The position numbers were made by a program, and so were the translations under genes. From Xenorhabdus bovienii SS-2004 (GTDB taxonomy: Bacteria > Pseudomonadota > Gammaproteobacteria > Enterobacterales > Enterobacteriaceae), in the NCBI RefSeq assembly GCF_000027225.1, contig NC_013892.1:2356001-2420000 (forward strand): DNA of 64,000 nucleotides, given 5' to 3'. This document shows positions 24,592 through 33,219 of this stretch, in pieces. Every line of letters starts with the position of its first letter. Position 1 is the first letter of the stretch. The notes beneath the pieces were generated by a model. That model saw only the letters and a program-made list of their open reading frames with translations. It was not told the origin of the DNA and made no database searches.

Positions 24592-27500
24592 CTACAGGGG
24601 TATAAGTACTGAATACTCCGGAATAGATGAAAACGACTCTAACTTCTCTGTACACTCAGCCGGTTTTACCCTGAGTTCACCTTCTTCTGATACCAGCTCG
24701 AAACAGCTGACATCGGGGTTTAATACCGTCAGTTTGTCCATTTTTCTCAGTAAGTGAATTATCTTCATCTTCTTCAGTGGCGAAGTTCCGGTGCTTTCAA
24801 ACCTCATATAGCGCTGTGCTGCCTGTTCAATATTGACAAGGAATAAACTGGTGTCTTCTGATGCCTGATGAAGCAGCACTAAATTTTGGTCACTGCGCCA
24901 GAGTGACAGGTTGGCTATGCAGGTATCAGAAAACCGGATCGCTGAACCCTGACCCCGATCATCTATCGTGATATGCCGGTAGTGGGTCAGCGCCTCGGGG
25001 GAGGAAAGCCAGTAATACAATTCTTTTGAACGCCCGGTGATGGCCAGCCGATCAGTGCCCGCCAGTTGCGGAAGACGGATTTTTTCCCCCAGAGGAACCT
25101 GCCCCACCTGCAACACCAGACTCTCCGGTGTTCGGTTAACAAAACAGTAATTTCCCTCTAGTGTGGACTGTTCTTCGCTGACTTGCCACAATTCTCCGGT
25201 AGTCCGGTCATGGACATAACTGGCCTCCTGCCCGGCGACCTGACCCAAGTAATGCAGAACATGATCCGAATTAACTATGCCGGAACGAAGCATTTTCCCT
25301 TCCTCTGGCAGGTACCAAGCAGGATAACTACGCTCAGAAAACAGTCTAACTGCTTGCGGTAATTCAGCCTCATTCCTGAGCGCAGCAATGGCTGAGGCAA
25401 TTTGACTGTCAGCACGATCCTGCACATGCCAGGCAATCAGCACCGGGCGGTCTGTCATCTTGGCATCAACTGACAGCAGTAAGACCGCGCCGTCCGGGGT
25501 TTCCAGCCGGAGTGTATTGCCCTGACGAACCGCACTGCGGTATTGATGGCTGGCCCGAAGCCAAGGCTCCGCTGCAACAGGTTTCTCAGAGAGCACCTGC
25601 TTTTCACCCAACTTAAGGTCAGCCTCCACCGACAGTGGCTGACGGTATAACTGATGGTTATCAGTGTCAAAAATCCATGCCTGACTGCCATCTTCCGCTA
25701 AACCAAGATAGGTCAGAGTGTGTTCTGTAATGAGACCAACTCCGCCCTGCACCACCCGACCTGCTGTACTGTCATACCAAGCACTGATTGGTTTTCCGTT
25801 GCTATCCTGCAATCCCAGCAACAGCAGGGTGCTGAACCGATCTGGATTATCCTGCGCCAACTGATTCAGGGCAGCTGTCAGACCCTTCTGGTGAGGTTGT
25901 TGCAACCAATCTGCCGTCACCCCGATCAGACGGATACTGCCCTGATCATCTGCCAGCCACAGCATCCCCCTGCTGGAAAGTGCAACCAACTGCTTGTTCG
26001 CTATGGATACGGATCTGATATCATCAACAGCCACTTTGCTGGCCGGAGTGCCGGACAGGCCATTATCCTGCTGAAAATAAAGACTATGTCGCTGATGGCT
26101 GTAAAAATAATAACCCGGTTTATCACCGGTCGTGGTGAAAACGCGGGTGAAATCAGCCGTCAGGGTCAGCAAATCCGAATTTTTCTTTTTCAGCTCAGTC
26201 AGGATGCCTGCATCCTCCTGATCCGGATTTATCCGGTTCATTCTGACCACATTCTGCAGCTGTTTTCCATCCGTCTGTAACCAGTAATGTCTATCTACAC
26301 CCGCTACTCGCCCAGAAAGGCTGATCACCTCCGCCGGGCTGCCTTTAACCTGATGTTCCGGCGCACAGAGATCGCCGGTGAACCACTGATTCGCCGCCAG
26401 TGGTGCCAGAAGGCCATTAAACTCACCGTCACTGGAATCAAGTGGGACAGGCAGCGCGACAAAGTTTTTTTCACTGATTTTATCCAGGCCCGCCAGCATG
26501 ACCGTATTCCCGTCAACTGCCACCAGTTTCAGTGCTTCCTCTGCCACCTGATAAGTATATGAGATACAGCCCTCATCCAGCTGCTGTTCCACCACAAACC
26601 AGAGCTGGTCATTGCTCTGCATCACATGGCTGCTGATTTTCCCCTGATCACTCCCCGGAAATTTTATCGGCAGATACTGCCGCAGAACCTCGCCACTGAC
26701 AATATCCACTTGCCAGAGCGTGGTATCCCGGTAACACCACGCCTTATTACCTTCAACTTTCGCCAGCTCTGCATAGCTGAGAAAATCTGCTGCGTCAGGG
26801 ACGTTGGTGTAAATCATACGATCACGACCGGTCTCATAGAATGCACGGCCGACAGGACGGCTTTGCGGTGAGTACTGGTAGTGTTCCACCACCAAATATG
26901 GCCTGTTGTGATGTTCAGAATTGCTTAACTGCCTGAGATGATCATGCAACGCCTGCAGGCTGTTAAACTGCATAGCATTCGTTACGCTCTCTGTTATCTG
27001 CCACTGATTCTCTTTGTTCTGCTTGACAGAAAATATCCCTGCATTATTTATCAGAGAAATATTATCCGTCTTTTCAGGCAGGGTTATCTTTATACTGCCG
27101 ATATGCAGTAGTTGTCTGTTATCTTTTTTGCTGAGACTGGTGTTAACATTAGAGCCGATATGACGGGCATCCAGTATCCAGTGGGTACCGGTGTCTCCCT
27201 GTAAGGACAGAGAAACCCCCTCCTGCAAGCTGATACGGTATTTGCCCTTCCCGCCGGTCAATTGATAGGACAGGATCCCGTGATCCTTCTCCGGCAACTG
27301 CTGAATGACAATATCCCGGTCTTCATCGTCCAGAATGATATCAATCGGCGTCGCAACAAATTCCGGCTTTATGCGGCGTACCACGCGCTCTCCGGGAAAA
27401 GCATAAAAATCAAAGTCGAATCGTCCATCTTCTTCCAGTCGGCGCAGAACGTCAAATCCCCGATCGTTGCGGGCAGTGACGAAGGGCAGGATCATATATT

Positions 27501-30500
27501 CATAATTAATATAGGACTTCATGGTAACTGGCAGGATCAATATGTCGCTGCTTCTAGGACGGAAATGGAAGTTGATCTGCGCCTGTTTGTGACCGATGCC
27601 TTCGCGGATATTAATTGCATGCTTTTTATCCGTATCAGCCGCCCTACCGGGCCACCAGAAAAAGTAATTACTCTTACCCGAACCCCATGAATAAGTCGGG
27701 TCGTTGCGATAAAGATACTGGCTGTCAAAAGTCAGATGACCGTGGCGCAAATCGAGCTGACGGGTCACGGCACCGGGAATCGGTTCCATCACCGTATAAC
27801 GGCTGCCATCTGCTGCCACTTTTTCCGTCTGCCGATATCCACCCTGCTGATAAGCTGCTTCCAGATCGGCAAAATAATTGCCTACCGCCTGTGCATCACT
27901 GGCTACCCTGCCGAACGCCTCGGCCAGAGCCGTAAAACCAATACCCAAACCAGCCAGTGGTACCGCCAGCGAGGAGGCAAAACCAGCAACAATAGGAGCA
28001 CCGAAGATCCCGGCACCGATGCCCACGCCAGTTGTAACCAGACCAGCACTGTCAAACGCCAGCTGGGTACCATAAACAGCCTTCTGGGATTCATTCTGTG
28101 CATGCGCCAGTTCTATGCCGTCCAGTGCCACACTGAAGATATTTAACCCCGCCCCGACACCAGTGCTGACATGGGACAGCGATGAAAACAGGCTGCTGGT
28201 CACTCCCCGGCCTTCACTAGCCACCACCCTGTACAAACTGGCGAGTTTAGCGCCGTCCTCCAGCATACCGTGAGCCATCTGTGCCAGATTAACATAAGTG
28301 TGCACCCGCAGTGCGGTCTCTAACGTATTGGGCACCTTTTCACTGGCTACGGTGGTGCGTTTTCTATCGGCAAACCAAGGGATCAGAGTCTTAACCATAA
28401 AGGCGGAATTTAGTCCGTGAACAGCTTCTGCTTCGGGGATGCCTGTGCGCAGGGTTAATTTCCCTTTGGTATATTCGTGAGTTTTGCTGACAGTTTCGAG
28501 ATCTTTATCATAAGAATGAATAAAATCAATAATACGTCGGTCATCCGTCGTAAATGTCTGGGGAGGAAGCTCAGACCGTGCCATATTAATAAACTGTAAA
28601 GAATACCGGGATTCACCCTCCCTGAGGCTGCCCAGTACTGGTAGCCATTCTTCTGCGGGCAGTGCGTTTTTGCTGTACAGCTGTTCCGTGGCCTGCTGAA
28701 AATCTTCTGCACGGTTAAGCATCTCCAGCAGCCGGATGTCAATCTGCACATTGTCTGGAACCGGAGCCGTTTTGTTTCCCAGTGGCGGGTTAACCATACC
28801 CTCTGCAGGAACTGATTTACCTGGCGTTACGGTTATCGCCCATAGACTATCCTCCGGATTAAAAACAAGAGTGGCTTTATTACCGTTTTCCATGAGTTGT
28901 TTCCGGCCTTCAGGGCTGACCGTAATTTGGGTGGTATAAGCCTTAACAGAAAGTGGACGAATACGCTGGTCAAGCGCCCGAGCAAACTTTAGCGCATAGC
29001 TTTCCTGCTGGTTTTCACCAGCCAGTGAACAACTTACCATACTGATATGTTCAGGGGACGTTTGAACGCCGGAGTCTGTATAGAACTGGCGGAGTTGTGA
29101 CGCCAGAGCTTCCGGAGTGCGTTTGGCCAGCGTCTGGTGATTAGGTTTATCCCCACTATCGCGGCTATGACCAACCAGTTGCCAGCGGATTTTTTCTTTA
29201 TCTTTCAGGATAGTCAGATCACCATGAACCACCTGATATTGACCCCGGGCATCCAGCTGCACCAGCACCGAATTAAGGTGTTTTCCCACTAATTTTGCTG
29301 CCGCTTCCCTGACTACAGGGTCGTTTTCAAGCTGAATAATCAGCTGACCATCAAAGCGGGATACTTCACCCTCATGGTGAGCCTCAACTACAGGCTTTTC
29401 CCAGTTACTGACAGGTTTTTCATCGAACGGAGCAATACCCTCTGGCTCATGACGATAGCGACCTTCCTCCTGATCCAGCAATGTCGGCATAAAACGCGGT
29501 GAATAGAACTTCTTAGCCTCTGGCAAGCCCTGATTGATGATCGGCAAGATTCGTGCCATCACTCCGTCATACAGTTCACCCTTCAATGCCTTCTCTCTGC
29601 CCTCAGCGCGGTATTCGTCGAACATCTGTAACATATCTTTGCCGATACTGTCCGCCCCCTCCGGTTCGTAACGTGCAGCGACGTAGAAGGTTTCAAAGAA
29701 CGAGTGATATCCGTTACGGATCATGAAAGCCGCATTGACCATCTGGAAGTTCCAGTACTCCTTGACGCTCAATGTGTCACCGAACAATTCCGGTAAGACA
29801 TTGCTGACAGTCTGGGTGGTCCCTGAAATCCCGCCTACGAACGGGGTATCCAGATCATTCATGTAGAGTGTAGCCTTATTCTTGGGATCCGGACGGAATT
29901 GGTTGTAGCTGCGGTATTTGTCGTCCTTAATCAGGTACGAACCATCGTGATATACCTGCTCCTCAGGGCGGGTATTGAGGATCAGATACGGGTCTGGCTG
30001 ATTCAGTCGATTATTGATTATGACCTTGTTATCCCCTCTTTCCGACATCAGTTCAGCATGAGGATTTACCGGGACTGCTGGCTTGGAAAAGCTATCGGCT
30101 ATCGGTCGCAAGACATGGAACAAGACCTGTTTGCACAGACTCCTGCCCTCATTGCTCAATAAAGCTGCCTTAACGGCCGGATACAGTTGCTCATCGGCTC
30201 TTCCAAAGTTCTCGGAACCGACCAACAACAAAGCGAGTAGCTTTCTGTCCAGCGAGCTTTCAACTTCGGTCTGATTGAAAACCTGTACTTTCGGGTTGTT
30301 TGGATGCTGTTCTGCATTAGCCCGGTTGATCCGCTGGGTTTCTTCTTCGGTGGCCCGAATGCGCCATTGTTCGTACTGCTGTGCCAGCAATCCCTTGACT
30401 TGGGCGATGTCACTTTGCACATAGCTATTTTTTAGGATCTTGTCCACTGCTGTGGAGGAGAACACTAAATTATTCAGTCTATTCGCCAGCTTGAACAATA

Positions 30501-32193
30501 GCGGGTCATTATTGGTGTTTTCCCAGACCGACGTGGCAAACGCCTGTTCCCACAACACCTTGTTCAGGTTATTGCCCTTGATATCGCGCACTCTGTCATT
30601 GGTGTATTCCGACTCCAACACCCCTGCGGGGGTGATGTGGTTGCGTTCGAGCAAACGCACCAGTTGCTGCTCGAACACTTTGCGTTCGCTGCTGCCTTCA
30701 AACAAACGACTGGCCTTCGCACCATCGTCTCGCAATCGATCCAGCTTCTCGAAAAATGCGGCGTTGTATTGATACAATTCAGCGGTCTGTGCCTTACTCA
30801 AGTGACTACTGCTGACTTTGTCGCCGTCAACGTTCATTACCCCAAAGGGTGTTGCGGACAGGTAGTTTTTGCTCGGGGTTTTGCCCTGTGGCATTTCCAG
30901 CAAGTACTGGCGATTGCCAAAACCGACCGTGCGTTCCAGCTCATGGATATTGATGAAAAGCCCATCACGATCCGGGTCATAACTGTTCTGGCGAAAATCC
31001 TCCAAGCCGATAGTCTGGAAGCTGGTGATATCAGCATTCTGGTTGATCAGGTCACTCAAGGTGCCAGCCAATGGAACCTCATGGGTGTGGCCGGACACCT
31101 TAATCCCAATTTGGTTCGGTACCTTGCGGTCAACGCTGATCAACAGTATCTTGCGATCGTTATCCAGAAAATGCTCCTTGAAGCCTTCGCGCTCAGTGCT
31201 TTCCGAAACCAGGTAATTAGCGAAGTACTTCTCGACGAATTCGATTTTGACCAGTACCGAGCGAATTGGTGTATAGGTCGGAGAGCGAAAGGATGGCGGC
31301 TCACTTTTGAGCCGGTATTGTTGTTGCCAGGCCAGAGAGCGGGCTGGAGTACCAAAGGAAAAGTTAAATACCCCGTCCTTAGGCACGACCAGCCTGCCAT
31401 CCTTCAGGAAGAAGTCCTTGAAGCGGCCATCGGGGCTGGCATTAACCAAAGCAACGTTCATGCGGATGTAGCCAGGACGTTCCTCCATCATTAACAGTGA
31501 AATATTTACCGGCAAATCATCAGAGGCCAGAGGCATTTCGATCAGCTTGCTGAAAGCCTTAGCTTCTTTTGTTTCATCCTTAGAGGGTGTCTCGAGCAAG
31601 GCAGTGTAGCGGGTTTTGACATCCTTGTAGGCCTGTAGCCTGGAAAACAGCCTCACGTATTTTGGGCTGAACGTGGAGTCAGTCACCTGTATAGTCAGTT
31701 GCTGTTCCAGATGCTTGATCTCGGTATCCAGATTAGCCTGCTTGACCGCCGCATCCTCCCTCAGAGTCATCGCATTCAAGGTCTTGGAACCGCTGGGATT
31801 GAGCATATCCAAGGCCTTTTTCCTAGAGCTGTTAAAGTGCGTTATGGCCGCCTGCTGGCGGCTGTATAACCGGATGTCGCGATCCAGTTGCTGCTTGTAG
31901 GCCTTGATCGCCGGCGTGTCAGATTTACCGTCCATCTGCTGCCGTTTTTGCTGTAGCGTCTGCAACTGGTCACCGACAGAAACAGGGTTGTCCTGCATCT
32001 GAAAATGCTGAGCAGCCAGCACACTCAGGGTACTCTGCTGCATTTCTTGCAGCCGTTCGTTTACCTGCCTGATATAGTCGGCACGCGCGTCGGCACTCAT
32101 GTTGAACCATTCGGTCTGACGACCCGCCACCTCTATCTGTCGATCGATCAGAGTATTGAGCAATTTTTTGAAGTCTTTGGACATATAAACCAT
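24592..32193 (-). CDS. Giant TcdA/TcdB-like toxin: unknown N-terminal cargo, C80 cysteine protease, pore-forming domain, repeat C-terminus
   Basis: About 2533 residues; the ATG at 32193 (MVYMSKDFKKLL) is chosen because AAAGGA lies 8 bases upstream, while an in-frame ATG at 32235 lacks a site. Approximate residues: 1-235 charged helices and coiled coil; 235-700 mixed region; ~787-850 GGISGTTQTVSN and NGYHSFFETFYVAARYE; ~935-1130 peptidase C80 domain with His1009 (QLVGHSRDSG) and Cys1055 (MVSCSLAGE); 1250-1440 an AVHGLNSAFMVKTLIPWF block and a Gly/Ala-rich hydrophobic segment (GVGIGAGIFGAPIVAGF) like the LCT pore; then a delivery-type region; ~1600-2533 Trp/Tyr-rich repeats. Known C80 toxins self-cleave when host inositol hexakisphosphate binds and free the N-terminal cargo. 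No signal peptide; export route unknown. No disabling lesion seen. Confidence 0.88.
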   Translation of the reverse strand: MVYMSKDFKKLLNTLIDRQIEVAGRQTEWFNMSADARADYIRQVNERLQEMQQSTLSVLAAQHFQMQDNPVSVGDQLQTLQQKRQQMDGKSDTPAIKAYKQQLDRDIRLYSRQQAAITHFNSSRKKALDMLNPSGSKTLNAMTLREDAAVKQANLDTEIKHLEQQLTIQVTDSTFSPKYVRLFSRLQAYKDVKTRYTALLETPSKDETKEAKAFSKLIEMPLASDDLPVNISLLMMEERPGYIRMNVALVNASPDGRFKDFFLKDGRLVVPKDGVFNFSFGTPARSLAWQQQYRLKSEPPSFRSPTYTPIRSVLVKIEFVEKYFANYLVSESTEREGFKEHFLDNDRKILLISVDRKVPNQIGIKVSGHTHEVPLAGTLSDLINQNADITSFQTIGLEDFRQNSYDPDRDGLFINIHELERTVGFGNRQYLLEMPQGKTPSKNYLSATPFGVMNVDGDKVSSSHLSKAQTAELYQYNAAFFEKLDRLRDDGAKASRLFEGSSERKVFEQQLVRLLERNHITPAGVLESEYTNDRVRDIKGNNLNKVLWEQAFATSVWENTNNDPLLFKLANRLNNLVFSSTAVDKILKNSYVQSDIAQVKGLLAQQYEQWRIRATEEETQRINRANAEQHPNNPKVQVFNQTEVESSLDRKLLALLLVGSENFGRADEQLYPAVKAALLSNEGRSLCKQVLFHVLRPIADSFSKPAVPVNPHAELMSERGDNKVIINNRLNQPDPYLILNTRPEEQVYHDGSYLIKDDKYRSYNQFRPDPKNKATLYMNDLDTPFVGGISGTTQTVSNVLPELFGDTLSVKEYWNFQMVNAAFMIRNGYHSFFETFYVAARYEPEGADSIGKDMLQMFDEYRAEGREKALKGELYDGVMARILPIINQGLPEAKKFYSPRFMPTLLDQEEGRYRHEPEGIAPFDEKPVSNWEKPVVEAHHEGEVSRFDGQLIIQLENDPVVREAAAKLVGKHLNSVLVQLDARGQYQVVHGDLTILKDKEKIRWQLVGHSRDSGDKPNHQTLAKRTPEALASQLRQFYTDSGVQTSPEHISMVSCSLAGENQQESYALKFARALDQRIRPLSVKAYTTQITVSPEGRKQLMENGNKATLVFNPEDSLWAITVTPGKSVPAEGMVNPPLGNKTAPVPDNVQIDIRLLEMLNRAEDFQQATEQLYSKNALPAEEWLPVLGSLREGESRYSLQFINMARSELPPQTFTTDDRRIIDFIHSYDKDLETVSKTHEYTKGKLTLRTGIPEAEAVHGLNSAFMVKTLIPWFADRKRTTVASEKVPNTLETALRVHTYVNLAQMAHGMLEDGAKLASLYRVVASEGRGVTSSLFSSLSHVSTGVGAGLNIFSVALDGIELAHAQNESQKAVYGTQLAFDSAGLVTTGVGIGAGIFGAPIVAGFASSLAVPLAGLGIGFTALAEAFGRVASDAQAVGNYFADLEAAYQQGGYRQTEKVAADGSRYTVMEPIPGAVTRQLDLRHGHLTFDSQYLYRNDPTYSWGSGKSNYFFWWPGRAADTDKKHAINIREGIGHKQAQINFHFRPRSSDILILPVTMKSYINYEYMILPFVTARNDRGFDVLRRLEEDGRFDFDFYAFPGERVVRRIKPEFVATPIDIILDDEDRDIVIQQLPEKDHGILSYQLTGGKGKYRISLQEGVSLSLQGDTGTHWILDARHIGSNVNTSLSKKDNRQLLHIGSIKITLPEKTDNISLINNAGIFSVKQNKENQWQITESVTNAMQFNSLQALHDHLRQLSNSEHHNRPYLVVEHYQYSPQSRPVGRAFYETGRDRMIYTNVPDAADFLSYAELAKVEGNKAWCYRDTTLWQVDIVSGEVLRQYLPIKFPGSDQGKISSHVMQSNDQLWFVVEQQLDEGCISYTYQVAEEALKLVAVDGNTVMLAGLDKISEKNFVALPVPLDSSDGEFNGLLAPLAANQWFTGDLCAPEHQVKGSPAEVISLSGRVAGVDRHYWLQTDGKQLQNVVRMNRINPDQEDAGILTELKKKNSDLLTLTADFTRVFTTTGDKPGYYFYSHQRHSLYFQQDNGLSGTPASKVAVDDIRSVSIANKQLVALSSRGMLWLADDQGSIRLIGVTADWLQQPHQKGLTAALNQLAQDNPDRFSTLLLLGLQDSNGKPISAWYDSTAGRVVQGGVGLITEHTLTYLGLAEDGSQAWIFDTDNHQLYRQPLSVEADLKLGEKQVLSEKPVAAEPWLRASHQYRSAVRQGNTLRLETPDGAVLLLSVDAKMTDRPVLIAWHVQDRADSQIASAIAALRNEAELPQAVRLFSERSYPAWYLPEEGKMLRSGIVNSDHVLHYLGQVAGQEASYVHDRTTGELWQVSEEQSTLEGNYCFVNRTPESLVLQVGQVPLGEKIRLPQLAGTDRLAITGRSKELYYWLSSPEALTHYRHITIDDRGQGSAIRFSDTCIANLSLWRSDQNLVLLHQASEDTSLFLVNIEQAAQRYMRFESTGTSPLKKMKIIHLLRKMDKLTVLNPDVSCFELVSEEGELRVKPAECTEKLESFSSIPEYSVLIPL

Positions 32194-32263
32194 TACAGTA
32201 ATCCTTTGCCTGTTTTTGAGCGAAGCTCTTTGCATCGCGAAAATTAGTCAGAATATCTAAAGA

Positions 32264-32296
32264 TATATAACTATGTTGATAATTATTATCAAAATG
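32264..32296 (-). promoter_or_regulatory. Predicted toxin promoter with overlapping Fur box
   Basis: On the minus strand TTGATA (32292-32287) and TATATA (32269-32264) are 17 bp apart, a good sigma-70 promoter. A Fur-box-like 19-mer (32278-32296, GATAATTATTATCAAAATG on the plus strand) matches 14 of 19 consensus positions and covers the -35. A further GATAA lies next to it. The leader to the ATG would be about 64 nt. Confidence 0.65.
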
Positions 32297-33138
32297 ATAA
32301 CCAATATCAATTGCGATTTAAGCAAATAATTACAGCTATAAATCAATTAGTTGATTTATAACGATGATGTTTGTTATCTATTTGTTTTCATTTATTTTAT
32401 TATCTGGATATGACGTCAAAGGCTTTATAACGACCTTTGCAGTTCCGATATAACGGTATGTTATTCGGAACATTTTGTATCTTCGTCATTTTCGGATAGC
32501 GGCATTGCGAATGAAGGGTTCTGATCCGGTATTACAGGCTTTAGTCATCAGCATGGAACATATACTGATATTCAGGTCAGAAACCCGGGAGCTCTGACAT
32601 TACTTATATCAATAGCAATATTTTCGGTATTTTTCGATGGATTTTAAAACGAAAAATAAGCTAATTTATTAGTAAATCTATATACCTAATCTTGAGTGTA
32701 AAAACTTTATATTTTGATACACCTAGTTAAAGGGTAATTGCAATAAATTGAATTATATGAAAAAATTATCATTTGGCTAATGAATTAAATAACCCTTCAT
32801 TCATACCAACTATTAATATAAATCACAATATAATGCAAAATAAATATAAATAAATAGAAAGGATAAACATGCAATGAAATATCAGGAAAAATTCCACTTT
32901 ATAATATTATTATTTCATAATTCATTACATAATATAAATTACATATAGCCAAATAAACAAATGAAAAATTACTATATTAATTCTAAAAAATATAAAAATT
33001 ACTTAAAATATTATTTTCAGTGTTTATTTTAATTGATTTATGAAAGAGAACCACTCAGTACAGGTAGGTGTTGAGCCGTAACAAACTGACATCCTGTGTG
33101 AACGGAAGGTGTCAGTTTTCGTGTGAATAGCGCCATAA
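32297..33138. other. AT-rich gene-free region upstream of the toxin
   Basis: No gene was found in about 840 bp. There is an imperfect inverted repeat at 32442-32471 (GTTCCGATATAAC / GTTATTCGGAAC) and a GTCAGA...CTCTGAC pair near 32574-32599. Positions 32640-33050 are strongly AT-rich, the kind of DNA that H-NS binds. Near 33083-33118 a hairpin AAACTGACA / TGTCAGTTT is followed by TT. Confidence 0.6.
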
Positions 33139-33171
33139 AAGCTCTGTGTTTAAAACAGGAACACAGAGCTT
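33139..33171 (-). terminator. Intrinsic terminator of the SulP gene
   Basis: A perfect 12-bp stem AAGCTCTGTGTT / AACACAGAGCTT, read on the minus strand, is followed by TTTTA. It lies 48 bp beyond the stop codon of the SulP gene. Confidence 0.8.
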
Positions 33172-33219
33172 AGCTGATAATGGTGACCTTTTGCGACAAC
33201 CTCTAAAGGGCGAGGTATT

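Noticed and set aside
30637-31494. Plus-strand frame of 285 codons inside the toxin gene
   Set aside because: It lies antisense to the toxin's coding frame; the toxin shows domain-level similarity on the other strand, so this is a shadow.
24592-32193. TcdB-type glucosyltransferase in the toxin N-terminus
   Set aside because: I looked for the DXD motif and surrounding pattern of GT-A toxins and did not find it, so I do not call this domain.
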